Origin: CAXBNV01 sp963977185
GTDB taxonomy: Bacteria; Pseudomonadota; Gammaproteobacteria; JAGOUU01
DNA: 19,244 nucleotides
Direction of reading: 5' to 3'
Assembly (NCBI GenBank): GCA_963977185.1
Contig: CAXBNV010000030.1
Span: forward strand, 1-19,244
Of this stretch, positions 6,563 to 13,728 are shown in pieces. Position 1 is the stretch's first letter, and each line of letters opens with the position of its first letter. A program made the position numbers and the translations under genes. A model generated the notes under the pieces. It was not told the DNA's origin, searched no databases, and was given only the letters and a program-made list of their open reading frames with translations.

Positions 6563-8638
6563 TTAAGCTCTCATTTGGACAAATTCTTTTTGTGAAAAAT
6601 TGGCTTCCTTATTAATATCTGCAATATTTTCACTTAAAGCATAATATTTAGCTTCTAAAGAATCAGCAATAAATATTCTAACAATTGGAATGTGCGCCAT
6701 TATACTGCGAATAACACTTGCCAACATTTTTAATATGCTTTCAGAATTTTTAGCGGTAATGTCCCTTTCAAGTTTTTCAAAAATCTCGTTAGATGTATCC
6801 ATGATACATGAATAAATAGCTGAAATTCTTTGTTCACTTTGATCATCAAAAGGATTATTTTTTAATAATTTTTCGTTTTCATTAATATTATTTATTAAGT
6901 TATTAATAATTTCTTGATACTCTTCTGGTTTTTCACTATCGACTTTTATCTTAGAATAATTATTTTTTATAGAGTCTAAATGCTTAAGCAGTAATGATAA
7001 AGCCGCAATTTTTCTAAGATTAGGACGATTATCTAAAACAATATGTTTACACAAGTCTTCATCTAAATTTTTAAGTATGCTAATTGCGTCAGAATATTGC
7101 TCGTTTTGTAATAGTAATAATATTTCATCTTTTTTAACATTTAAAGATCTTGTAAGCCTATATGAATATTGATTTACTTTTGAAACATTAATTCCAGTAT
7201 TTTGACCTATCCCTCTAGCATTAGTAATTTCCCAAGGAATAAATCCTGCATTCATATCTTCTTCAGTTGCATTGGAATGTATTTTTTCTAAATCACTTTT
7301 AGATCTCATTAATAAAGAATCAATCATTCTTTGCATTGGGCTTAAACTAGCGTAAACAATTAAGTCTTTTTTAACTACTAATTTAGCTTCCATTGATGAT
7401 ATTCCACCTGGCCTAATATTTACTACATCTGCGGTAGAATATAAATGAGCAATAGTATTAGCCCCTTGACTTGATAATGGTATAATTTTAACATTACTAT
7501 CTTTACTCAGATCAGATTTTGCTAATGCCTGTTTATACAATTCATTATCTGAATTATTTGGACCACAAAATATAAATATATATTTTGGTTTTTCTGGCGA
7601 TTGTTTTGATAACTCAATCTCAGAGTCAACGATTGACAAGCTTCCATCTATATCGGCTTGACTACCTAACATGATTGTTATTATATCTGCCTTGTTAGAT
7701 TCGTTGTCTAATCTCATGTGTGCATAATTATCACCATTGTCAGAATAATACTCAGATAAGATATTGCCTAACTGCGCTTTTAGTCCATTATATTCTTGCT
7801 CATTTGTAAAATTTAACTTTAATAAATTACTTCTTTTTGCTGGAGTTTCTTTATAATGTAAAAAAGCAGGCCTTATCGGGCCATCAGTAAATTTAACTCT
7901 TAAAATATCTTGCCCTGATTCATCCTTAGGCAAATTTAAATATAAAGTTTTGTAAACTTCTTTCATAAATTCGTGATACCGTTCTTGTTTTTCCTTTTCT
8001 GTACTACCTTTGATGAATTTAATTTCTTCATCAGAAAGAACAGGATTAGGAGTACGAAGTTCAAACAAAGCATCGTTCATATCTTTAGGATCTAAAGCAT
8101 CCATTTCATAAGCAAAATTTGTCCATTTATGTCCATCAGCTCCTTTTGCAGGCAAATCTGTAAAGTGATTTATAAACTTAATTTTCTTTTTGAAAGTATT
8201 TGGGTTATGTTCATTATGAAAATCAACATCTCGGTTATATTCGGCAACTGCGCTTACCATAGAGCATATGCATAAAAGACCTGTATTATGAACCTCTATT
8301 TTATCTGCATTTTGAAAATCAACTTCTTTTTCAGCAATTAATTTAACCAGGTTTTCTTTAACATTACCACGAGAAAAATAAGTTAAAAAATGTAGGCTAG
8401 CTAGAAATTTAGATATAGATACATTTCCTGATTTTTGAGCTTCATTCCAACCATTAATAGCAACTTGATCAATAGCCCAAAAATTTTTCCAAGGCAAAAG
8501 CCAATGATCTTTAATTATATTAATTAATATTGTTTTGTCATTATTAATATCTGCAAATTGCTTTAAAGCTTCTGCTGCAGCCTTATGACCACCACCACCG
8601 TCTGATGTTAATATAATTTGATACTTATTACTCTTCAT
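6563..8638 (-). CDS. GT28/MGDG-synthase-like glycosyltransferase, large form
   Basis: The N-terminus carries SDGGGGHKAAAEAL (12-25), close to the glycine-rich start of diacylglycerol glycosyltransferases (MGDG synthase and processive glucosyltransferase, normally SDTGGGH). HFTDLPAKGADGHKW (158-172) matches their TD...H..W block. In the C-terminal GT-B half, MLGSQ (323-327), IFIFCGPN (354-361) and RPGGISSMEA (409-418) match the nucleotide-sugar-binding region. Such enzymes move a sugar from UDP-hexose to a membrane lipid on the cytosolic face. At 691 residues it is far longer than the usual 380-450. The excess is an insertion after the TD motif (about 175-310) and a helical, charged tail (about 500-691) that ends in an amphipathic segment (SVIRSIMAHIPIVRIFI, 641-657), a possible membrane contact. 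The ribosome-binding site AGAGGG is good. It is first in an operon with the hydrolase-like gene. Donor and acceptor are unknown. Confidence 0.65.
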   Translation of the reverse strand: MKSNKYQIILTSDGGGGHKAAAEALKQFADINNDKTILINIIKDHWLLPWKNFWAIDQVAINGWNEAQKSGNVSISKFLASLHFLTYFSRGNVKENLVKLIAEKEVDFQNADKIEVHNTGLLCICSMVSAVAEYNRDVDFHNEHNPNTFKKKIKFINHFTDLPAKGADGHKWTNFAYEMDALDPKDMNDALFELRTPNPVLSDEEIKFIKGSTEKEKQERYHEFMKEVYKTLYLNLPKDESGQDILRVKFTDGPIRPAFLHYKETPAKRSNLLKLNFTNEQEYNGLKAQLGNILSEYYSDNGDNYAHMRLDNESNKADIITIMLGSQADIDGSLSIVDSEIELSKQSPEKPKYIFIFCGPNNSDNELYKQALAKSDLSKDSNVKIIPLSSQGANTIAHLYSTADVVNIRPGGISSMEAKLVVKKDLIVYASLSPMQRMIDSLLMRSKSDLEKIHSNATEEDMNAGFIPWEITNARGIGQNTGINVSKVNQYSYRLTRSLNVKKDEILLLLQNEQYSDAISILKNLDEDLCKHIVLDNRPNLRKIAALSLLLKHLDSIKNNYSKIKVDSEKPEEYQEIINNLINNINENEKLLKNNPFDDQSEQRISAIYSCIMDTSNEIFEKLERDITAKNSESILKMLASVIRSIMAHIPIVRIFIADSLEAKYYALSENIADINKEANFSQKEFVQMRA

Positions 8639-8681
8639 ATGCCCTCTTTTTACTACAAAATTAAGTAAAATTTATTTACTA

Positions 8682-8709
8682 GTTAACCATCTTAATATTT
8701 TATTGTCAA
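8682..8709 (-). promoter_or_regulatory. Candidate promoter of the glycosyltransferase-hydrolase operon
   Basis: On the minus strand a perfect TTGACA occupies 8709-8704. Downstream at 16-18 nt there is only a weak -10, around GGTTAACT, preceded by TG. The spacer contains a TTAA pair with 9-bp periodicity (8683 and 8692), which may be a regulator site. The -35 is convincing and the -10 is not, so an activator may be needed. Confidence 0.35.
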
Positions 8710-8738
8710 GCCTTTTAAAGTTGGCCAAGCCATAATCA

Positions 8739-8767
8739 TTTAGATTTATTACAAATTTTATTATAAG
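8739..8767 (+). promoter_or_regulatory. Candidate promoter of the exported Nudix-like gene
   Basis: TTTAGA (8739-8744) and TATAAG (8762-8767) are 17 nt apart, giving four and five matches to the consensus. Transcription would start near 8774, about 37 nt before the ATG at 8811. Confidence 0.35.
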
Positions 8768-8810
8768 TAGTTAAGCTGTATTTTTAGACCAACTAACCGA
8801 TATGTAATTA

Positions 8811-9524
8811 ATGTATAGTATAAATATTAAATATAATCCTATGGCTTTTTTAAAATTTACTTTATTATTTTTTATTTTAATCATAAATGTCTTACACGCT
8901 AATATTTTTTCTTTTGTAAAAACAAATTCCCAGGAATTAGATTTTTATAAATATGGCGCTATATTACCTATTATTACAGACTCAACTGGTAATAAATGGG
9001 TATATTTTACACTAGATATTCATAATAAAAAATCAGTAATAGATCTATTTGGTGGATTAATTGAAAAGAAAGATAAATCTGTGTTTAAAGCTGCAATAAG
9101 AGAGCTAAATGAAGAATCTCTTGATGTCTTTGGCAATACTTCTTATATAAACCTAAAAGCTATAGATTATAAAGTCTTCCGTACTAAATTATTTATAATA
9201 TCTATTAAAAACAATAAACTAAATAATCACTGTGATTATTTTACTAAAAATTATTATTTAAGAAGATATGGTGGCTTAAAAAAATATAGACATTTAACAT
9301 TAGCTCAAACTGAGACCGTTGGAATGCGCAAAGTTAAACTTTCTCATCTTATTGAATATATAAACTCTCCCAATAAATATCCGGATGGTATAACGACTTA
9401 TTATACTAATAATAAAAGATGTAACATAAAAGATAAGAATAAATTCAGGTTTGAAACAAAAATTTTATTATCATTTGCTATATTAAAAAACAGCTTAATA
9501 AATCTAAATAAAAAAAACTTATAG
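8811..9524 (+). CDS. Exported Nudix-hydrolase-like protein
   Basis: A hydrophobic stretch (residues 12-28) ending LHA looks like a Sec signal peptide with cleavage after residue 30. If the ATG at 8841 (residue 11) is the true start, the signal is of ordinary length; neither start has a good ribosome-binding site. The mature part carries a Nudix-type box: GG (81-82) and the metal-binding core RELNEE (97-102, Arg97, Glu98, Glu101, Glu102). The loop before the core is one residue longer than standard, its usual glutamate is Asp or Lys, and the glycine after the core is missing (ESLDVF). Nudix enzymes cleave nucleoside diphosphates linked to another moiety, normally in the cytosol, so export is unusual. 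The metal-binding core suggests possible activity on an extracytoplasmic pyrophosphate compound. It is followed by the L,D-transpeptidase gene on the same strand. Confidence 0.6.
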   Translation: MYSINIKYNPMAFLKFTLLFFILIINVLHANIFSFVKTNSQELDFYKYGAILPIITDSTGNKWVYFTLDIHNKKSVIDLFGGLIEKKDKSVFKAAIRELNEESLDVFGNTSYINLKAIDYKVFRTKLFIISIKNNKLNNHCDYFTKNYYLRRYGGLKKYRHLTLAQTETVGMRKVKLSHLIEYINSPNKYPDGITTYYTNNKRCNIKDKNKFRFETKILLSFAILKNSLINLNKKNL

Positions 9525-9553
9525 TTTGAAGAAGTAAGTTTAATGAAATTATA

Positions 9554-9578
9554 GGCATGAATATGCCGTCCATATAAT
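9554..9578 (+). promoter_or_regulatory. TATAAT element with a short dyad in the -35 region
   Basis: TATAAT lies at 9573-9578, about 77 nt before the transpeptidase start. Directly upstream, at 9554-9567, GGCAT and ATGCC form a perfect 5-bp dyad around GAAT, sitting where a -35 would be; no TTGACA-like sequence is present. This would suit a promoter helped by a regulator bound to the dyad, but both elements are short. Confidence 0.3.
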
Positions 9579-9654
9579 AGAATTTTTAGGAAAATATATA
9601 ATAAGGACATCGAAAAAAATTTATAATTTATTTTAATTTGTGGGGTTTAAAGTA

Positions 9655-10371
9655 ATGCGGTTTATAAACAAACTACTAATTCCTGTATTAATAGCATCAT
9701 TCAACTACGGTTGCTCTAGCTATAATATGTTTGAAAGCGATAATTTTGCGGAAAGAAGTGCTGTATCTAGTAATTCATCCGATCCTTTCTATGGAAAAAA
9801 ATTGTGTAATACTAGTAAGTATAAATGTATAAAAATTTACAAAGGCGATACATGGGCTAAACTATTTCCTCAAAAAGAAAAAAGAAGACTTGTAATGAAC
9901 CTAAATAGAACTAACATGGCTTTAAAATATAGAGACTGGTTAGTTGTTCCTAGAGATATTAATACGACATATAGAGAAAATTCACCTTTTCCTGATAAAA
10001 TATCAAGCTCAAGTACTAAAAAAATAGTAATAAATGTTAATAAACAAGCATATGCTGCTTATGATAAAAGCGGTGATTTAGTTAGATGGGGACCTGTTAA
10101 CACTGGTCGAGAAGATGGTGAGCATAATACTCCTAGAGGTAGATTTAAAATTTATCGTAAACAAGGAGCAAATTGTAAATCATCATCGTATCCAGTTCCA
10201 AACGGTGGAGCGCCAATGCCATACTGCATGCACTTTTACAAAGGATATGCAATGCATGAATATCAAATGCCTGGATTTGCTATAAGTCATGGCTGTATAA
10301 GACTAAACATGACTGATGCTAAATGGCTTAATAATTTCTCTCCTATAGGCACACAAGTAGAAATTAGATAA
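9655..10371 (+). CDS. L,D-transpeptidase (YkuD) lipoprotein with a LysM-like domain
   Basis: Residue numbers are from the ATG at 9655, chosen because a GGGG-containing stretch lies at good distance upstream; an in-frame GTG at 9640 would add five residues. A short basic N-terminus and hydrophobic segment end at Cys20 (FNYGC), a weak lipobox, suggesting an envelope lipoprotein. Residues about 58-101 (KIYKGDTWAKL ... WLVVP) look like a divergent LysM peptidoglycan-binding domain. The YkuD catalytic domain (about 123-238) has the hallmark HEYQMPGFAISHGCIRL, with His201, His212 and nucleophile Cys214. Such enzymes make 3-3 crosslinks or attach proteins to peptidoglycan in the periplasm. The domain looks intact, so activity is likely. 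It may be transcribed alone from the element at 9573 or together with the Nudix-like gene 130 nt upstream. Confidence 0.88.
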   Translation: MRFINKLLIPVLIASFNYGCSSYNMFESDNFAERSAVSSNSSDPFYGKKLCNTSKYKCIKIYKGDTWAKLFPQKEKRRLVMNLNRTNMALKYRDWLVVPRDINTTYRENSPFPDKISSSSTKKIVINVNKQAYAAYDKSGDLVRWGPVNTGREDGEHNTPRGRFKIYRKQGANCKSSSYPVPNGGAPMPYCMHFYKGYAMHEYQMPGFAISHGCIRLNMTDAKWLNNFSPIGTQVEIR

Positions 10372-10376
10372 TTAAA

Positions 10377-10417
10377 ACCCCATAACCCTTTCCCGAAATA
10401 TCTAATCGGGATGGGGT
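10377..10417 (-). terminator. Nested G+C-rich hairpin, likely terminator of the smc-zipA-ligA-usp unit
   Basis: ACCCCAT (10377-10383) pairs with ATGGGGT (10411-10417), and inside it CCCGA (10392-10396) pairs with TCGGG (10406-10410). On the minus strand the stem is followed by TTTTAAT, and it lies about 43 nt after the stress-protein stop, so it can act as an intrinsic terminator in that direction. On the plus strand no T-run follows, though the stem may still protect the transpeptidase mRNA end. The G+C-rich stem stands out in this A+T-rich DNA. Confidence 0.5.
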
Positions 10418-10459
10418 AACAAAGATATAAAAAAATAAATATTATAAATATATATTTTT

Positions 10460-10888
10460 TTACTTATCAACTTCTGTCTTAATAGCTAAAACATCGCATG
10501 GAGCAATATCTAATAAACTATTAGCATTTGAACCTAGTATGAAAGCAAGGCCGTGCTTGGTATGACTACCAACAACGATTAAATCTATTTTTAGGCTTTT
10601 TGCATAATGCAAAGCTTCTTCTTTTATAGAGCCTAATTCAACTTTACAGTTTTTATTAAAATCAACTCCTATATTTTTAGCAAGCTCTTTCATGCCTTTT
10701 TTAGCTTCTTGATATATTGTTGATTCAACATCAAAAACCATAGGGCTTGCATATATAGCTGGCAGGTTTTCAACAACATGAATCATATATAATTCAGCAT
10801 TATGAAAGTCTGCAATTTTTTTTGCTCTTTCTGCTACACACTCTGTTTCTGGCAATAAATCAGTTGCGTATAAGACTCTTTCATACAT
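10460..10888 (-). CDS. Universal stress protein (UspA family)
   Basis: This 142-residue single-domain Usp protein is of the usual length. It starts with the strand and turn typical of the family (VLYATDLLPET, 5-15) and carries the nucleotide-loop region VVGSHTKHGLAFILGSNAN (105-123). The ATP-binding pattern GxxGx9G(S/T) is only partly kept: Gly107 and Gly119-Ser120 are present, but the second glycine is Thr110, so ATP binding is uncertain. Usp proteins are soluble dimers that help survival under starvation, oxidative and other stress. It lies 30 nt behind ligA on the same strand with GGGA in front of the ATG, so it is probably the last gene of that transcription unit. Confidence 0.93.
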   Translation of the reverse strand: MYERVLYATDLLPETECVAERAKKIADFHNAELYMIHVVENLPAIYASPMVFDVESTIYQEAKKGMKELAKNIGVDFNKNCKVELGSIKEEALHYAKSLKIDLIVVGSHTKHGLAFILGSNANSLLDIAPCDVLAIKTEVDK

Positions 10889-10918
10889 AAAATAATTCCC
10901 TTTTGATATATTGATTGA

Positions 10919-12961
10919 TTAAAACTGCTTAAGTAAATTTAAAAACTCTTCTTCAGTATAAATCGTAATTCCTAATTTTTCAGCTTTTTTAATTTTAGAG
11001 CCTGCTTTTTCTCCAGCTATTAAGGCTGTTGTATTTTTTGAAACAGTATCTGTTACTTTTGCTCCAAATTCACGAAGTTTAGCTTTTGCTTCATCTCGGC
11101 TCATTTTAGATAAAGTTCCTGTAATAACATAAGTACTATTAGTCAGCGGCAAATTTTTTCTATTATCAATATCTAATTTCAGATTATTCCAATGAACCCC
11201 ATACTCAATTAACTTATTAATTACATCTATATTATGATTTTCTTTAAAAAAACTAACTATATTATTAGAGACAACTTTTCCAAAATCAGAAATTGTAACT
11301 AACTGTTCTTCTTTTGCTTTGATAATATTATCAATAGAACCAAAGTTTTCTGCTAATAATATTGCTTTGCTTTCACCTACTTCTCTGATACCTATAGAAT
11401 ATAAAAATTTAGCCAAAGTTGTTTGTTTACTAGATTCTATAGCTAATAAAATATTATTAACTAATTTATCTCCCATTCTTGGCAAATTTATTAAATCTTC
11501 ATGCTGTATTTTATATATATCAGCAATTGTATTAATAATTTTTTCTGACACTAATAAATCAACTATTTTATCTCCAAGTCCATCTATATTCATAGCTTTC
11601 CTTGAAACAAAATGTTTTATTGCTTCTTTTAATTGTGCTGGACAATATAGTCCTCCAGAACATCTAATGGCTACTTGTTCAGGAATTTTTACAACTAATG
11701 AGCCACACTCAGGACATGTTGTTGGAATTTTTATATCTTCGTAATTGTTATTATTATTATTTTCATCAATTACAGCAACAACTTCAGGTATTACATCTCC
11801 TGCTCGTCTTATAATCACTTTGCTGTTTATTTTAATATTTTTTCGTTTAATTTCTTTAATATTATGTAATGTTGCATTACTAACAGTTGCGCCCCCAACA
11901 AAAACAGGTTGTAATCTTGCAACCGGAGTTAAAGAGCCAGTTCTCCCAACTTGGAACTCTACATTCAATAAAATAGTTTCTTTTTCTTGAGCTGGAAACT
12001 TATAAGCAATACTCCATCTTGGTGATCTTGCTACACTACCAAGTTCTTTTTGTATAGTTATTGAATTTACTTTATACACAACTCCATCTATATCATAATT
12101 TAAATTATTTCTATTATTCAATAATTGATTATAATAACTATCTAAATCATGAATATTATTTACTTTTTTTATAAGATCATTAATTTTAAATCCCCAGGAC
12201 TTTAACTTAGATAGTATCTCAAAATGATTATCTGGCAAATTACTATCTGAAACATAACCAACGCTATAACAAAAAATAGATAAACTTCTTTTTGCTGTAA
12301 CACTAGAATCTAATTGCCTTAAACTACCTGCTGCTGCATTTCGAGGGTTAACAAAAGGTTTATCACCGTTTTTAGTAGCTTCCAAATTTAATTTTTCAAA
12401 ATCTTTATGGGTAATATAAACTTCACCTCTTACTTCTAGAAACTCAGGTATATTATCTCCTTTTAATTTTAACGGCACCGATTTTATGGTTTTTACATTT
12501 TGGGTAACATTTTCTCCTGTTAAGCCATCTCCTCTTGTTGCAGCTAACTCTAAAATTCCATTTTTGTATAATAAATTTACTGCTAACCCATCTATTTTTG
12601 GTTCACACACATAATCTAAACTAGCTTGATTATTTAAATCTAACTTATTATTTATCCTATCTAAGAATCCCTGTAGTTCTTTTAATGAAAAAGCATTAGA
12701 TAAAGATAACATTGGTGATTTGTGAATAACTGAAGAAAACTTATCAAGAGGCTTTAATGCGCCAACTCTTTGGGTAGGAGAGTCTTTAGTTACTAGATCA
12801 GGGTAAGACTCTTCTAATTTTTGTAATTTTGAAAATAAAAGATCATATTCATAATCAGATACGCATGGATCATCCAAAATATAATATTTATAATTATAAT
12901 CTTCTATAGTTTTTTTTAGCTCTAAAATTTCTTGCTCAATATTTACTACATCTAAACTCAA
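10919..12961 (-). CDS. ligA: NAD+-dependent DNA ligase LigA
   Basis: LigA seals nicks in DNA with NAD+ as adenylate donor, joining Okazaki fragments and finishing repair. The 680-residue protein has every domain in order. An N-terminal Ia domain (YYILDDP..SDYEYD, 26-40) is followed by the adenylation domain with nucleophile Lys122 in KIDG (122-125), an OB fold (about 325-400), the four-cysteine zinc finger (416, 419, 434, 440), helix-hairpin-helix repeats (about 455-590) and a C-terminal BRCT domain (about 605-680). An asparagine run (401-406) marks the linker before the zinc finger. Length is typical. Its ATG overlaps the zipA stop by 4 nt, so it is translationally coupled to zipA. Confidence 0.98.
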   Translation of the reverse strand: MSLDVVNIEQEILELKKTIEDYNYKYYILDDPCVSDYEYDLLFSKLQKLEESYPDLVTKDSPTQRVGALKPLDKFSSVIHKSPMLSLSNAFSLKELQGFLDRINNKLDLNNQASLDYVCEPKIDGLAVNLLYKNGILELAATRGDGLTGENVTQNVKTIKSVPLKLKGDNIPEFLEVRGEVYITHKDFEKLNLEATKNGDKPFVNPRNAAAGSLRQLDSSVTAKRSLSIFCYSVGYVSDSNLPDNHFEILSKLKSWGFKINDLIKKVNNIHDLDSYYNQLLNNRNNLNYDIDGVVYKVNSITIQKELGSVARSPRWSIAYKFPAQEKETILLNVEFQVGRTGSLTPVARLQPVFVGGATVSNATLHNIKEIKRKNIKINSKVIIRRAGDVIPEVVAVIDENNNNNNYEDIKIPTTCPECGSLVVKIPEQVAIRCSGGLYCPAQLKEAIKHFVSRKAMNIDGLGDKIVDLLVSEKIINTIADIYKIQHEDLINLPRMGDKLVNNILLAIESSKQTTLAKFLYSIGIREVGESKAILLAENFGSIDNIIKAKEEQLVTISDFGKVVSNNIVSFFKENHNIDVINKLIEYGVHWNNLKLDIDNRKNLPLTNSTYVITGTLSKMSRDEAKAKLREFGAKVTDTVSKNTTALIAGEKAGSKIKKAEKLGITIYTEEEFLNLLKQF

Positions 12962-13671
12962 AAAACATCCTCTTCAGCATCATTAGTATAACTTGCTAAC
13001 AATTCATTGATATGCGTTACTTTTTCTGAGGTCAATAAATTTCTTGAGCTATCAAGTAAAATACCATTTAAATAATGAGATATTCTTTTAGCAGCATCAA
13101 GCATCAAATGGTAAACTTCAAGCGGATTATTACAATTATTAGTAGAAAAAAACAAAACAACTCCAGGAATATTTGTTTCTGGTAACTTATTTAAATCAAA
13201 AGTACCTGGTTCTAACATAGATGCAACACTAAAAATTTCTTTTCCAAGACCATTCTTATTTTCATGTCTATGAAAGATATTCATATCTCCGTATCTACAC
13301 CCTAAAGACAATAAAACCCTCAATAAATCATTGCCCAAAAATGCATCTTGCTCTTTAGCTTGCACATATAAAGATATAAATTTCACATTATTATTTTTTT
13401 TAGTATTTTTATCTAATGTATCATTATTATCTATATTAGATTTAAAGTTATTACGTTTCACTACTCTAGATTTGCTTACATATTCACCTTTAAAAAAACT
13501 TTGAGTTTCTTTTTTGTCTAAATTTGTATTATTTTTAGAATTTCTTTTAAATAATTCTGCTTTATCGGTATTCTCATCAGCTGTCTTAGCCAAACGTTTT
13601 TTTCTATAATCAAAAGCTAGAACACCTAATAATATACATGTAAAAATAAATAATAACAGTTCAAAATTCAT
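12958..13671 (-). CDS. zipA: Cell division protein ZipA
   Basis: ZipA anchors the FtsZ ring to the inner membrane in gammaproteobacteria. The 237-residue protein has the expected plan: an N-terminal membrane span (about 3-21), a basic stop (YRKKR, 22-26), a charged, low-complexity linker (about 27-95) and a C-terminal FtsZ-binding domain. That domain includes IFSVASMLEPGTFDL and IPGVVLFFSTN, the usual family blocks. It is shorter than the E. coli protein because of a shorter linker. Sequence conservation is moderate, but its place between smc and ligA supports the call strongly. It overlaps ligA by 4 nt and starts 57 nt after smc. Confidence 0.92.
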   Translation of the reverse strand: MNFELLLFIFTCILLGVLAFDYRKKRLAKTADENTDKAELFKRNSKNNTNLDKKETQSFFKGEYVSKSRVVKRNNFKSNIDNNDTLDKNTKKNNNVKFISLYVQAKEQDAFLGNDLLRVLLSLGCRYGDMNIFHRHENKNGLGKEIFSVASMLEPGTFDLNKLPETNIPGVVLFFSTNNCNNPLEVYHLMLDAAKRISHYLNGILLDSSRNLLTSEKVTHINELLASYTNDAEEDVF

Positions 13672-13728
13672 AAAATATACCCTATATTCAATTCATTAAG
13701 TATTATAATATAATAATAACACTTATTT

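Noticed and set aside
8723..8797. AGTTGG and CCAACT 6-mers flanking the divergent promoter region
   Set aside because: Arms of six bases about 70 nt apart are too short to support a structure or operator claim.
11319..11990. Plus-strand open frames opposite ligA
   Set aside because: They overlap the zinc-finger and OB regions of an intact ligA in antisense and show no motifs or ribosome-binding sites.
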